Part shown: positions 18,220 to 27,736 of the stretch, in pieces | Position numbering within the stretch: position 1 is the stretch's first letter | Layout of the letters: every line of letters starts with the position of its first letter | NCBI GenBank assembly: GCA_002074035.1 | Contig: CP012849.1 | Location: 67,938 to 131,937 of the forward strand | Length of the DNA stretch: 64,000 nucleotides | Origin: Candidatus Riesia sp. GBBU | GTDB taxonomy: Bacteria; Pseudomonadota; Gammaproteobacteria; Enterobacterales; Enterobacteriaceae | Direction of reading: 5' to 3' | Made by a program: the position numbers and the translations under genes | Notes under the pieces: generated by a model | Seen by the model: the letters and a program-made list of their open reading frames with translations, nothing else | What the model was told of the DNA's origin: nothing | Databases searched by the model: none

Positions 18220-19479
18220 TTAGTTTAATATTTTCTCTAAATATATTAATTTTTTGCATAAAAATTCCACTTCATCTTTTGTATTATATATTGCAAAAGA
18301 AACACGACACATCGAAGGAACTTGATAGAACTTCATTAAAGGTTTTGCGCATAAGTGTCCAGTTCTAATTAAAATAGAATAATTGTCTAAAAACTTTCCA
18401 ACATCATAAGAGCTATGACTACCAATGTTAAATGAAATAATACTAATCCTTTGGTTTTTCATCCCATAAATTTTGATAGAATTAATTTTCGAAAGTGTTT
18501 TATATGCATATTTTGCTAATTTCTTTTCATAATCATGAATTTTTTCTAATCCAATACTACTTATATAATCTATTGCAGCTCCTAAACCAACTATTCCTAC
18601 AATATTTTGTGTTCCGGCTTCAAATTTCCATGGAATGTCTTCGTATTTGATATCTGACTTAGAAAAATTCAACAAATTGATTTTTATATCCTTAATCATA
18701 GCACCTCCTCCATAACAAGGAGTAAAAAAATCTAATATTGATCTCTTTCCATATAGTATTCCAATTCCTGTAGGTCCATATATTTTATGTCCAGAAAACA
18801 CATAAAAATCACAATCTAAATCTTGCACATCAATTTTCTGATGCATAATTGCTTGAGCTCCATCAACTAATATATACACATAAGTGGAATTTCTTTTCGC
18901 GCATTTCCTTGTAAACTTAATAATCTTCTTTACAGGATTCATAATTCCTAAAACATTAGATATATGTGAAAAAGAAAAGAATTTAGTTCTTGAATCAATC
19001 ATTTTTTCCAATTTCTCAAAAATTAAAATTCCATCATCATTGATTGGCAAAATACGTATTTCAAATCCAATTTGTTTTGAAAAAAAAATCCATGGAAGAA
19101 TGTTTGAATGATGTTCAACTTGAGTTATAATAATATTATCTCCTTTTTTTAAAACACACTTACTGCAAATATGAACTATTGAGTTTATAGCTTCAGTTGT
19201 TCCCTTTACAAAAACTATTTCTTCTGTATAAGAAGAATTCAAAAATTTAGATATCTTATGTCTTATATTTTCTATTAGAAATGTAGCTTCGTTACTAATG
19301 TTATAATTTCCTCTATGAATTGGTGCATATTTATAAGAATAAAAATCTTTTACTACTTCAATTAATTGTTTAGGTTTTTGAGAGCTAGATGCATTGTCTA
19401 AGTAAACTAATGGAAAACCATTTATTTTTCTTTCAAGTATTGGAAAATTTTTTCTAATTTTTTTAATCGGAAATTTCAT
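18220..19479 (-). CDS. sufS: Cysteine desulfurase SufS
   Basis: PLP enzyme that removes sulfur from cysteine for Fe-S cluster assembly. The start was placed at the ATG at 19479 (MKFPIKKIRKNFPIL, aligning with E. coli MIFSVDKVRADFPVL), giving 419 residues (E. coli 406); the longer frame to 19575 only reads back into sufD. The PLP lysine is Lys232 in VFSGHKIYGPTGIG, the persulfide cysteine is Cys377 in RTGHLCAKPLM, and VEHHSNILPW and FEAGTQNIVG are conserved. The gene starts within the last 17 bases of sufD, implying translational coupling. Confidence 0.97.
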   Translation of the reverse strand: MKFPIKKIRKNFPILERKINGFPLVYLDNASSSQKPKQLIEVVKDFYSYKYAPIHRGNYNISNEATFLIENIRHKISKFLNSSYTEEIVFVKGTTEAINSIVHICSKCVLKKGDNIIITQVEHHSNILPWIFFSKQIGFEIRILPINDDGILIFEKLEKMIDSRTKFFSFSHISNVLGIMNPVKKIIKFTRKCAKRNSTYVYILVDGAQAIMHQKIDVQDLDCDFYVFSGHKIYGPTGIGILYGKRSILDFFTPCYGGGAMIKDIKINLLNFSKSDIKYEDIPWKFEAGTQNIVGIVGLGAAIDYISSIGLEKIHDYEKKLAKYAYKTLSKINSIKIYGMKNQRISIISFNIGSHSSYDVGKFLDNYSILIRTGHLCAKPLMKFYQVPSMCRVSFAIYNTKDEVEFLCKKLIYLEKILN

Positions 19480-20737
19480 AAAAATTATTTGATAAAAGTT
19501 TGAAAATTCTTCGTTTAATTTGTTTTTTAATTGAGTTAATTTTAATTTTTTTGACAACATTTGAAGAAAATGCAAAAAACATCATTTTTTTTGCGCTATT
19601 TTCTGATATTCCTCTTGAAAGAAAATAGAAAATTTCTTCTTTTCTTAATTTGCCTGTAGTAAATCCATGCTTACAATTAACGTTTTGATTATAAATTTCT
19701 AAATATGGTTTAGAAAAAATTAAAAAATTTTCTCCAACAGGCAAATTTCTAACAAGCATATTAGCTATTGTTTTTTCTGCATTCCTTAATGCTTTAATTG
19801 TACCAAAAAAAATATTTTTGCTATAGTCAAATAACAAACTTTTATGTAATTGCATACTATGACAGCCAGAAGAAATGTGATTTATATTTATTCTATTTTC
19901 CAAAACTTCTTTTTTTTTAAGTATAGATAAGCTACTAACTTTTGCTTTTGAATTTTTTTCTTTTAAAAATATTGAAGAATCATTGTATAATATCTTAGAT
20001 CCTAGGAAAAAATTATAATTTTTTAAAGTACTATCTTTTCCTAGGTAAAATCTATTAAAAGAGAAATGATAATTTTTATTACCTTCAGAAAAATATTTTA
20101 TATGATTTAAATAGCTTTTTTTTTCCATGAAAACTTTCATAGAATTTCCTGTAAAATAATTTCGTTCTTCTTTTAAGAAAATAAAATGTTCAATTAGATC
20201 TGATTTGCTATTTTCTTTTAAATCCAGTTTAGAACAACAAAACCCAGTGTTTATAAAATCTTCTTTATAATCTCCAGAAAATACATTTACTATATATAAA
20301 GGTTTTTTAGGACGTTCAGATTTATTAAGTTTTATTAAAATTGTATAGAAGTTTAATTTTTTCAGAAAACTTAAAAAACTTTTTTTCACAGATATTTTAT
20401 ATGGACCTGAATAAAAATCGCAAAGTTCTTCTAGAAGAGATCCATTAAACAAAACAACTCTCCAACTTGGTATCTGAAAGATTTTTTTATTTATTTTTCT
20501 TTTAATTTTAGATGAAATTGTTTTATTATAGTGTAATTTTTTGAATTTCAGTTTTGATGTTTTATTTATAAAATTGAATCTCCAAGATTCATGAAATTTT
20601 TTAAAGATTTTTAAATTTTCTTTTTTAGTAGAATTAATGTTTAGAATTTTTTGTTTTTTTAAAAAATATAATATATTTTCAACTTCTCTTTCTTTTCTCA
20701 TAAAATTTTCTTTTGTTTTACTATGTAAATTTTTCAT
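19463..20737 (-). CDS. sufD: Fe-S cluster assembly scaffold protein SufD
   Basis: Partner of SufB in the SufBC2D scaffold. It is 424 residues (E. coli 423). The N-terminal half is much diverged and lysine-rich, while the C-terminal beta-helix part is recognisable (YLEIYNQNVNCKHGFTTGKL, with the conserved His; ILYNDSSIFLKEKNSKAKV; FYFLSRGISENSAKKMM). It overlaps the sufC end by 17 bases. An ATG at 20701 is an alternative start; the upstream ATG has AGAAGG only 2-3 bases in front of it, so the true start is uncertain. Confidence 0.95.
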   Translation of the reverse strand: MKNLHSKTKENFMRKEREVENILYFLKKQKILNINSTKKENLKIFKKFHESWRFNFINKTSKLKFKKLHYNKTISSKIKRKINKKIFQIPSWRVVLFNGSLLEELCDFYSGPYKISVKKSFLSFLKKLNFYTILIKLNKSERPKKPLYIVNVFSGDYKEDFINTGFCCSKLDLKENSKSDLIEHFIFLKEERNYFTGNSMKVFMEKKSYLNHIKYFSEGNKNYHFSFNRFYLGKDSTLKNYNFFLGSKILYNDSSIFLKEKNSKAKVSSLSILKKKEVLENRININHISSGCHSMQLHKSLLFDYSKNIFFGTIKALRNAEKTIANMLVRNLPVGENFLIFSKPYLEIYNQNVNCKHGFTTGKLRKEEIFYFLSRGISENSAKKMMFFAFSSNVVKKIKINSIKKQIKRRIFKLLSNNFYEISD

Positions 20738-21458
20738 ATCCTTCTTTGTCTATCTTTTTTGAAAGTGAAAATCCACCAGACTTTACTATCTTTCCATCAT
20801 TTAATATGTGTACAAAATCAGGTTTTACTTTATCTAAAAATTTTTGGTAATGAGTTATAATGAGAAATGACTTCATTTCTTCCTTCATAGAATTTATAAT
20901 TTTTGATACAATTTGCATTGAGTCGATATCAAGACCTGAATCAATTTCATCTAATATTGAAAGTTTTGGATTTAAAGAGATCATTTGTAACACTTCACTT
21001 TTTTTTTTTTCTCCTCCAGACATTTCAGTATTTACTGATCTTTTTAAAAATTCTTTTGAAATATTTAATAACTTTATTTTATTTTTAATAAATTCTCTAA
21101 ATTCGAACATATCCATTTGTTTCTGTTTTCTATATTTTCTAATTGAGTTTATTGACTCTCTTAAAAACTCTTGATTACTTACTCCAGGAATTTCAGTTGG
21201 ATTTTGAAAAGATAGAAATATACCTTTTCTAGCTCTATCTTCTGGAACTAAAGAAATTACATCTTCATTTGCAAAACTGATTTTTCCACTAATTACTTTA
21301 TATCTTTTATCTCCAGCTAATACTGAGGACAATGTTGTTTTTCCAGAACCATTCTGTCCCATAATTGCGTGTATTTCACCATGTTCTATTTTTAAGTTGA
21401 TTCCATCAAGAATTCTCTTATTTTTTACATTAACGACTAAATTCTTAATTTCTAACAT
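20721..21458 (-). CDS. sufC: Fe-S cluster assembly ATPase SufC
   Basis: ABC-type ATPase of the SufBC2D complex. It is 245 residues from the ATG at 21458 (MLEIKNLVVNV), chosen because GAGGAT lies five bases upstream and E. coli SufC starts MLSIKDLHV; the longer frame uses a TTG. It has Walker A GQNGSGKTT, Q-loop region SFQNPTEIPGVSNQ, signature MSGGEKKKSE, Walker B LSILDEIDSGLDID and switch His in ITHYQ. A run of 12 A in the coding strand (20999-21010) encodes the lysines right after the SGGE signature and is a possible slippage site. Confidence 0.97.
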   Translation of the reverse strand: MLEIKNLVVNVKNKRILDGINLKIEHGEIHAIMGQNGSGKTTLSSVLAGDKRYKVISGKISFANEDVISLVPEDRARKGIFLSFQNPTEIPGVSNQEFLRESINSIRKYRKQKQMDMFEFREFIKNKIKLLNISKEFLKRSVNTEMSGGEKKKSEVLQMISLNPKLSILDEIDSGLDIDSMQIVSKIINSMKEEMKSFLIITHYQKFLDKVKPDFVHILNDGKIVKSGGFSLSKKIDKEGYEKFT

Positions 21459-21489
21459 TTTATCCTCAATGATCAAATATAATTAGTTA

Positions 21490-22917
21490 TTAAATATTAG
21501 ATAATATTTTTTGTATTTCAATAGAAAATTCTAATGGCATTTTCTCAGTTATTTCTTTACAAAAACCATTAATAATTATAGAAACAGAATTTTCTTTATT
21601 AATTCCCCTTTGTAAACAATAAAATAATTGATCTTCATTAATTTTAGATATATAAGCTTCGTGTTCCAATTGTGAACTATCGATCTTAGTTTCAATATTC
21701 GGATAAGAATATGTACTACATTTATTTCCAAACATTATAGAATCACACTGTGTATAATTTTTAGAGTTCTTTGCAGAAGAACAAATTTTTACTAATCCTC
21801 TATAAGTATTTTTACTTCTTTCAGAAGCTATACTTTTTGATATAATAACAGACTTAGTATTTTTTCCAATATGAATCATTTTTGTTCCAGTATCTGCTTG
21901 TTGCGTCCCTTTTGTTGATGTAATCGAATAAAATTCTCCTATAGCGTTTTTACCCTTCAGAATTATACTAGGATATTTCCATGTAATTGCAGAGCCAATT
22001 TCTGATTGTATCCAAGACATTTTAGAATTTTTCCCAATACAAATTGCTCTCTTAGTAACAAAATTTAAAATTCCTCCTTTTTTGTTTCCGGTAGACCAAT
22101 TCTGTATTGTAGAATATTTCACTGTAGCATTTCTATGTACGAATATTTCAACTACAGCTGCATGTAATTGATATTCTGGATTTTCTGAAGCAGAACATCC
22201 TTCAATATAACTAAGATTACTTCCTTCTTCTGCGATAATTATAGTTCTTTCAAATTGACCTATTTTTTTTTCGTTAATTCTGAAATATGTAGAAAGTTCA
22301 ATTGGACATTGAACCATTTTTGGGATATATACAAATGTTCCATCTGATACTACAGATGAATTCAATGCAGAAAAAAAGTTATCTTTGCTTGAGACAGCTT
22401 TCCCAATATATTTTTTTACTAAATTTGAATATCTTTGAATAGCTTCACTAAAAGAACAAAAGATAATTCCAAACTTTTCTAATTCTTTCCTTTGTGTTGT
22501 AATAACAGAAACAGAATCAAAAACAGCATCTACAGCAATAGATGATTTTTCATGAATTGGAACACCTAACTTGACAAATGTATTTTGAATTTCTTTTGTA
22601 AAGAATTTATTTTTATTATTTTTTAGATTATCAAAATTAGATGGGGCAGAATAATAACTATACTTTTGATAATTTATTGGTTTGTAAAATCCATTTATCC
22701 AATGAGGTTCTCTCATATTTATCCAATCCTTATAGGATTGAACTCTAAATTTCAGCATCCAATCAGGTTCATTTCTCTTTTTTGAAATTTTTTTAATAAT
22801 TTTTTCATTTATTCCAGGTTCAATAGTGTCAGAAGCTACATTAGTAAAAAATCCTTCACTATAATGATTGTACTTTATATTTTTTTCTCTATTTTTTTTC
22901 ATAAATCTTAAAACCAT
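21490..22917 (-). CDS. sufB: Fe-S cluster assembly scaffold protein SufB
   Basis: Main scaffold subunit on which Fe-S clusters are assembled. It is 475 residues from the ATG at 22917 (E. coli 495); the alternative ATG at 22902 fits equally well, and the open frame back to 22962 uses a TTG. Strongly conserved blocks are EGFFTNVASD, KRNEPDWMLKFR, EPHWINGFY, YSYYSAPS, SDGTFVYIPK, GGILNFVTKRA, QSEIGSAITWKYPS and QADTGTKMIHIGKNTKS. The key cysteine (GNKCSTYSYPNIE) and glutamate (QLEHEAYISKINEDQLFYC) are retained. It is first in the operon; sufA, which precedes it in E. coli, is absent. Confidence 0.97.
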   Translation of the reverse strand: MVLRFMKKNREKNIKYNHYSEGFFTNVASDTIEPGINEKIIKKISKKRNEPDWMLKFRVQSYKDWINMREPHWINGFYKPINYQKYSYYSAPSNFDNLKNNKNKFFTKEIQNTFVKLGVPIHEKSSIAVDAVFDSVSVITTQRKELEKFGIIFCSFSEAIQRYSNLVKKYIGKAVSSKDNFFSALNSSVVSDGTFVYIPKMVQCPIELSTYFRINEKKIGQFERTIIIAEEGSNLSYIEGCSASENPEYQLHAAVVEIFVHRNATVKYSTIQNWSTGNKKGGILNFVTKRAICIGKNSKMSWIQSEIGSAITWKYPSIILKGKNAIGEFYSITSTKGTQQADTGTKMIHIGKNTKSVIISKSIASERSKNTYRGLVKICSSAKNSKNYTQCDSIMFGNKCSTYSYPNIETKIDSSQLEHEAYISKINEDQLFYCLQRGINKENSVSIIINGFCKEITEKMPLEFSIEIQKILSNI

Positions 22918-23328
22918 ATCTATTGATTTCTTTGAAAAATCAACTTGGTATATGATAAACAAATTAAATTCATACCTTCGAATAAATTATCTTATTAGTA
23001 TTCATAGAAATATAATATCAATTTTTTATATAAAAATTAGAATTATATGTTCTATAATAAATGTTGTTTATTTGATTTGTCTATAATTTTTCTAAAAAAT
23101 TGAAAATATTTGCTAAATACAAATATATTAAAATAAACTTAATTTTATATTTTTTAAAAATTTAATCAAATGTTCTTAAAAATTTTTTATGAACATGTAA
23201 AAATTTTTTGTTTACATTTAAATGTAAATCATAAATATAATGTAAAATATTTATAACATCGAAGTATAATCAGTTACAAATTTTAAATTTCATTAATATG
23301 AATAATTTAAATCTTATTATTACTTTAA
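22918..23328. other. Divergent sufB/aroH intergenic region with repeated TGTAAA motifs
   Basis: 411 bases with no gene; sufA, which precedes sufB in E. coli, is not recognisable. A cluster at 23196-23246 holds TGTAAA three times and TTTACA once, forming the perfect 18-base palindrome 23211-23228. A TATAAT at 23236-23241 lies 19 bases after TTTACA. The cluster is 80-130 bases upstream of aroH and could be regulatory, but palindromes of this size are also expected by chance at this AT content. Confidence 0.4.
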
Positions 23329-24408
23329 ATGAATTTGTTTAAATTTAAAAAAATGAGAGAAATAGATTCGTTAGGTATTGATACTAAATTTTTAGATACT
23401 GTTATTAAACCAAAACTTTTAATAGATAAGTTTTCTCTGTCTGACAAAGGAATTGATAATATTGTTAATTCAAGAAAAATTATCAAATCTATTTTAATTG
23501 GAAAAGATAAAAGATTGCTAATCATAGTTGGTCCATGTTCTATACATGATGTAAGATCAACTATGGAATATGCTAAAATTCTTTCAAAATTAATATTTAA
23601 ATATCGTAATTATTTTAAAATAGTTATGAGAACTTATTTTGAGAAGCCAAGAACATTATTTGGATGGAATGGATTAATATCAGATCCTGAGATAAATGGC
23701 TCATTCAAAATAAATAAAGGATTAGAAATTGCAAGAGATTTACTTGTAAAAATTAATAACCTAGAAATACCAACAGCGACAGAATTCTTGGATATAGTAG
23801 TTTATCAATATATAGCAGATCTGATGAGTTGGGGATCAATTGGCGCAAGAACGGTAGAAAGTCAAATACATAGAAAAATGGCTTCTGCATTTCCATTTCC
23901 AATAGGGTTTAAAAATAAAACTAATGGAGATATCAAAGCTGCAATTAATGCAATTAGGGCAGCAAAAAAAAGTCAAGTTTTTTTATCACAGAACAAAAAC
24001 GGCAAGATTGTATTATACCAAACTAATGGAAATAAGTATGGACATATAGTTATGAGAGGTGGAAAAAAACCAAACTACAGATCGAAAGATATTTCAAATG
24101 TTTGTAAAGAACTGAAAAAGTTCTCTTTACCAAGAAAAATAATTGTTGACTGCAGTCATGATAATTGTGAGAAAACATATCAAAAACAGATTAAAGTAGC
24201 AAAAAACGTTGCAGAACAATTGAAAAATGGATCTAATTATATAGCTGGTATTATGTTAGAAAGTTTCTTACTAGAAGGTAATCAAAAAATTACTCAAAAA
24301 CATTTAATAAAGTACGGGCAATCTATTACAGACCCTTGTATAGGAATAGAAGAAACTAAAAACATATTAGAAATTTTAGCAGAATCTATTAAGTTTCGTT
24401 TTTTATGA
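23329..24408 (+). CDS. aroH: 3-deoxy-D-arabino-heptulosonate 7-phosphate synthase, AroH type
   Basis: First committed step of aromatic amino-acid and chorismate synthesis from phosphoenolpyruvate and erythrose-4-phosphate. It is 359 residues. Motifs include VGPCSIHD, VMRTYFEKPRT, LISDPEINGSF, TATEFLD, SIGARTVESQIHRKMAS and GQSITDPCIG. The stretch FLSQNKNGKIVLYQTNGNKYGH resembles E. coli AroH (Trp-sensitive) rather than AroF or AroG, so that isozyme was chosen; feedback behaviour cannot be inferred. A second in-frame ATG at codon 9 (23353) is an alternative start. No other shikimate-pathway gene is in the window. Confidence 0.93.
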   Translation: MNLFKFKKMREIDSLGIDTKFLDTVIKPKLLIDKFSLSDKGIDNIVNSRKIIKSILIGKDKRLLIIVGPCSIHDVRSTMEYAKILSKLIFKYRNYFKIVMRTYFEKPRTLFGWNGLISDPEINGSFKINKGLEIARDLLVKINNLEIPTATEFLDIVVYQYIADLMSWGSIGARTVESQIHRKMASAFPFPIGFKNKTNGDIKAAINAIRAAKKSQVFLSQNKNGKIVLYQTNGNKYGHIVMRGGKKPNYRSKDISNVCKELKKFSLPRKIIVDCSHDNCEKTYQKQIKVAKNVAEQLKNGSNYIAGIMLESFLLEGNQKITQKHLIKYGQSITDPCIGIEETKNILEILAESIKFRFL

Positions 24409-24487
24409 AATTTAAATTCAAGCTATACTTAAATGATTGATCTTTTATAAAAAATTAATATAAAACAACGCTTTTTTTCTAAAAATC

Positions 24488-25741
24488 TTAGCTTTTACGT
24501 ATTAACAGAGCAAATTTTAGTTCATCGTCATTACAATGAACACTGAAGTATATTTTCTGACCATTTTCTTTTACAATTTCTATTTCCTCTTTTTTATCAT
24601 TTATTATGTATTTTGGTCTAATTAAAATCTCTCGTTTTGGGGTTAACATGTATAATTTATCATGTAGTGAAAACTTATTTCTTACTTCTACTTCAGCTAG
24701 ATCGTCTATTTTGAAACCAGTAAATTTACCAACAAATTGATTTCTAGAATTAGAAATACTACTACAGTAATTTTGGTGTCTAAAAGATTTTCTTCTTGTT
24801 AAGAAACCTTCAGTATATCCTCTGTTTGAAAGGTTTGACAAATCTTGCATTAACTTTTCATCAAAAGGTTTATTTGAAATTGCATCTTCTATAGATTTTC
24901 TATATATTCTTGTTACGACTGAACAGTAGTAAACAGATTTTGATCTTCCTTCTATTTTTAACGCGTTTACTCCGATAGAAATTAACTTTTTAATATTTCT
25001 AACAGATTGTAAATCCTTTGAATTTAATATATATGATCCATGCTCATCTTCTAATATATCAATAACTTCGTTATTTCCATGATCATCTTCTATCATAGTG
25101 GAGTAAAATATAGTATCTTTTTCTTTATATTTATTACATTTCCATCTACATATATTTTTACAAACACCTTGATTTGAATCTCTTCCGCTAATATATGAAG
25201 ATAGTAAACATCTACCAGAATAAGCCATACATAAAGATCCATGAATAAATACTTCTAGCTCAATTGAAGGAGCTTTGTTTCTGATCTCATGAATTTCTTC
25301 TATAGATAATTCTCTTGATAGAATAACCCTTTTAACTCCAATTCTTTCCCAAAATTTTACAGATGCCCAATTTATAGAATTTGACTGAACAGAAAGATGA
25401 ATTCTAACTTCTGGAAATTTTTCTCTTACAAGCATAATCATTCCAGGATCAGATATAATTAATGCGTCAGGTTTTGATCTGATTATAGGACCAATGTCCC
25501 TAATAAATGATTCTATCTTATTATTTCTAGGAATTACATTTACAGTTATATAAAAATTTTTTCTAATTTTCTTGGCATATTTAATACATTTAATCAATTT
25601 TTTATAATTAAACCTATTATTTCTGACTCTTAAACTATATTTTGGATGTCCAGCATAGACAGCATCAGCGCCGTATGCAAAAGCATAATTCATTTTTTCA
25701 ATTGATCCTGCAGGAGAAACTAATTCAACTTTTTCAAACAT
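24488..25741 (-). CDS. trhP: tRNA 5-hydroxyuridine synthase TrhP (peptidase U32 family, YegQ)
   Basis: U32-family protein responsible for prephenate-dependent hydroxylation of U34 in tRNAs, the first step to cmo5U. It is 417 residues from the ATG at 25741 (MFEKVELVSPAGS; E. coli MFKPELLSPAGT, 453 residues); the frame extends to a TTG at 25756. Signatures are FAYGADAVYAGHPKYSLRVRNN, ISDPGMIMLVREKFPE, HLSVQSN and the cysteine-rich GSLCMAYSGRCLLSSYISGR...GVCKNICRWKC, thought to hold a metal centre. Internal loops are shortened relative to E. coli. It is convergent with aroH (79-base gap). Confidence 0.94.
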   Translation of the reverse strand: MFEKVELVSPAGSIEKMNYAFAYGADAVYAGHPKYSLRVRNNRFNYKKLIKCIKYAKKIRKNFYITVNVIPRNNKIESFIRDIGPIIRSKPDALIISDPGMIMLVREKFPEVRIHLSVQSNSINWASVKFWERIGVKRVILSRELSIEEIHEIRNKAPSIELEVFIHGSLCMAYSGRCLLSSYISGRDSNQGVCKNICRWKCNKYKEKDTIFYSTMIEDDHGNNEVIDILEDEHGSYILNSKDLQSVRNIKKLISIGVNALKIEGRSKSVYYCSVVTRIYRKSIEDAISNKPFDEKLMQDLSNLSNRGYTEGFLTRRKSFRHQNYCSSISNSRNQFVGKFTGFKIDDLAEVEVRNKFSLHDKLYMLTPKREILIRPKYIINDKKEEIEIVKENGQKIYFSVHCNDDELKFALLIRKS

Positions 25742-25910
25742 TTCAATTTCTATCAAAGTAAAGATATAAGAATTTAATAGATAAAAGTTTAATTTTCATA
25801 AAAAATTTTTTATAACTTAGAAAAAATTTTTATACAAACCCAACTCTATACTAAGATATTTCATAATAAAATAAAAGAAAAATTCAGGAAATTTTTTTTT
25901 TATTCTATAT

Positions 25911-26453
25911 TTATATTAAAAATATTGTTGCTAAACTTAAAAATATCAAAAATCCTGTAACATCTGTAATAGCTGTAATAATAATACTTGAACCAAAAGC
26001 TGGATCTTTGCCAAGTTTCATTATAAAAATTGGAGTTATAACTCCAATTAAAGATGCTATCATTAAATTAAAAATTATAGCTAGTATCATTACTATAGCT
26101 ATTTGTATGCTCTGATATAATAAACAAGTCATAATTCCGGTTATAATCCCAAATATGAATCCATTTGCTATAGCTATTCCTATCTCTTTTTTCAGAATAA
26201 AAAATAATTTATCCATTTGCACTTGTTGTAAAGCGATTTCTCTTACAATTACAGTAGCAGTTTGATTTCCATTATTTCCTCCAATTCCTGCAACTATTGG
26301 CATAAGAGTTGCCAAAGTGATAATTTGCGAAATAGTTTCTTTAAAAACATCAATAACCCTTGAAGCAATGAAAGCAGTGCATAGGTTTATAGAAAACCAT
26401 ATCCATCTAGTTTTTACAGTCTTCCAAATTAACTCAGGAATAAACTTTTTCAT
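25911..26453 (-). CDS. mgtE: MgtE-family magnesium channel reduced to the membrane domain
   Basis: Homologous to the C-terminal transmembrane domain of MgtE Mg2+ channels (normally about 450 residues with a cytosolic N domain and two CBS domains). Only 180 residues remain: about five hydrophobic segments, the family signature PIVAGIGGNNGNQTATVIVREIAL in the first third, and DPAFGSSIIITAITDVTGFLIFLSLA near the end, with the conserved pore aspartate region. An in-frame TGA lies two codons before the ATG, and AAGGAAC sits upstream as a ribosome-binding site, so the short form looks like the translated product. The soluble gating domains are absent; 1.28 kb of featureless sequence lies upstream. 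Confidence 0.88.
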   Translation of the reverse strand: MKKFIPELIWKTVKTRWIWFSINLCTAFIASRVIDVFKETISQIITLATLMPIVAGIGGNNGNQTATVIVREIALQQVQMDKLFFILKKEIGIAIANGFIFGIITGIMTCLLYQSIQIAIVMILAIIFNLMIASLIGVITPIFIMKLGKDPAFGSSIIITAITDVTGFLIFLSLATIFLI

Positions 26454-27736
26454 AATTCATGTTCCTTAATATCTAATAATTTCAAATAGTTTGTTGAAAA
26501 ATATAATTTAATTCTTTTATAAGAACATTAAAAGAAATTAAAGATTTTGGATTTCTCTTAAAGTATTTAAAAAATTAGAAAGGTTTTAAAATAAGTTATT
26601 TGAACTAAGTATTTTCAATAAAAAATTTTATAAATTCAATTTATATTAAAATAATTTTATTAACTTAATAAAATTAATTTTTTACATATTTTGAAAAACT
26701 AAATTTTCAAAAAAATTTCATATTTTAGAATATAAAAAACTTGATAGTAAGATTTAATATGACGAAGTTTCCAGAAGATAGAAGAAAATTAAAAGTTTTA
26801 TCATTAAGAATAATTTTCTAAATTTTCATTGAAATTTAATTTTTTATAGAAAAAATCACAGATTTTCAAAAATTAAATCAATTCAAATTTTATTAAAATT
26901 TCAAATATTATTAAAAGATAAACTTATAACTGATTTTATTTTGAATGAAACTATAAGTTCTGAAAAATTTTTATATTAAAAATTTTTAATAAAGTTAATA
27001 AATATATATCAAGTATTTTGTTAAAAAAATTTTAAGTATAGATTAATTTTTTAAGTTTCAACTTTTAAATAATTTTTTGAGAAAATATAAAATAACTATT
27101 TTAGACTAAAATTCTCTAATTTTGAAAAACTAAATAATATTTATAAAAGATATTAATATAATAATGAAAGCTAACTTAAATAAATTTCTAAAAATTAATT
27201 AATTAATAAATAAATCTTTATAGTTAAATAGGAATTTTTAGAATAAAAAATTTACATTATAATATACAAAACTTTTTATCATTAAAATTATAGATCATAT
27301 AAAAGATTTTAATATCAAGTTAATACAATTATTTAAATTTATTCTAAATAAGATATAAATATTAATTTATAATCAACTTATATGAATGAGAAAATTTAGT
27401 CTTAAGAAAAATAATGTTATTTAAAAAATCGAAAATTTTGTTAAGTTATCGAATCAATTTTCAAAAAATTTCTTACAAGTTTACTTTTTATTTTATAGAT
27501 AATTGAATGTTTAAATATAAAAATATATTAAATTTTTTATTAGATTTATATAAAAGATCTTAAATAAATAATAAATAAACTTTGTTAGTATAAAATATTT
27601 CTGATAAAAAATATTATGTTAATGAACTTTATACTTCAAGATAAATCAAATTTTCCTTTATTAAATAAATTTATAAAATAATTAATATAAATGAAATAAT
27701 TTTGACTATAATTTCACAACGAGTTTCTTAGACGGT
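26454..27736. other. 1.28-kb non-coding stretch between mgtE and recG
   Basis: Extremely AT-rich, with stop codons in all frames and no tRNA, promoter pair or long repeat that I can support. It lies directly upstream of the truncated mgtE and is long enough to have held the missing N and CBS domains, but no residual similarity can be read by eye. Confidence 0.65.

Noticed and set aside
23211-23228. Palindrome upstream of aroH as a TyrR or TrpR operator
   Set aside because: Half-site order and spacing do not match either consensus; reported only as a weak finding.
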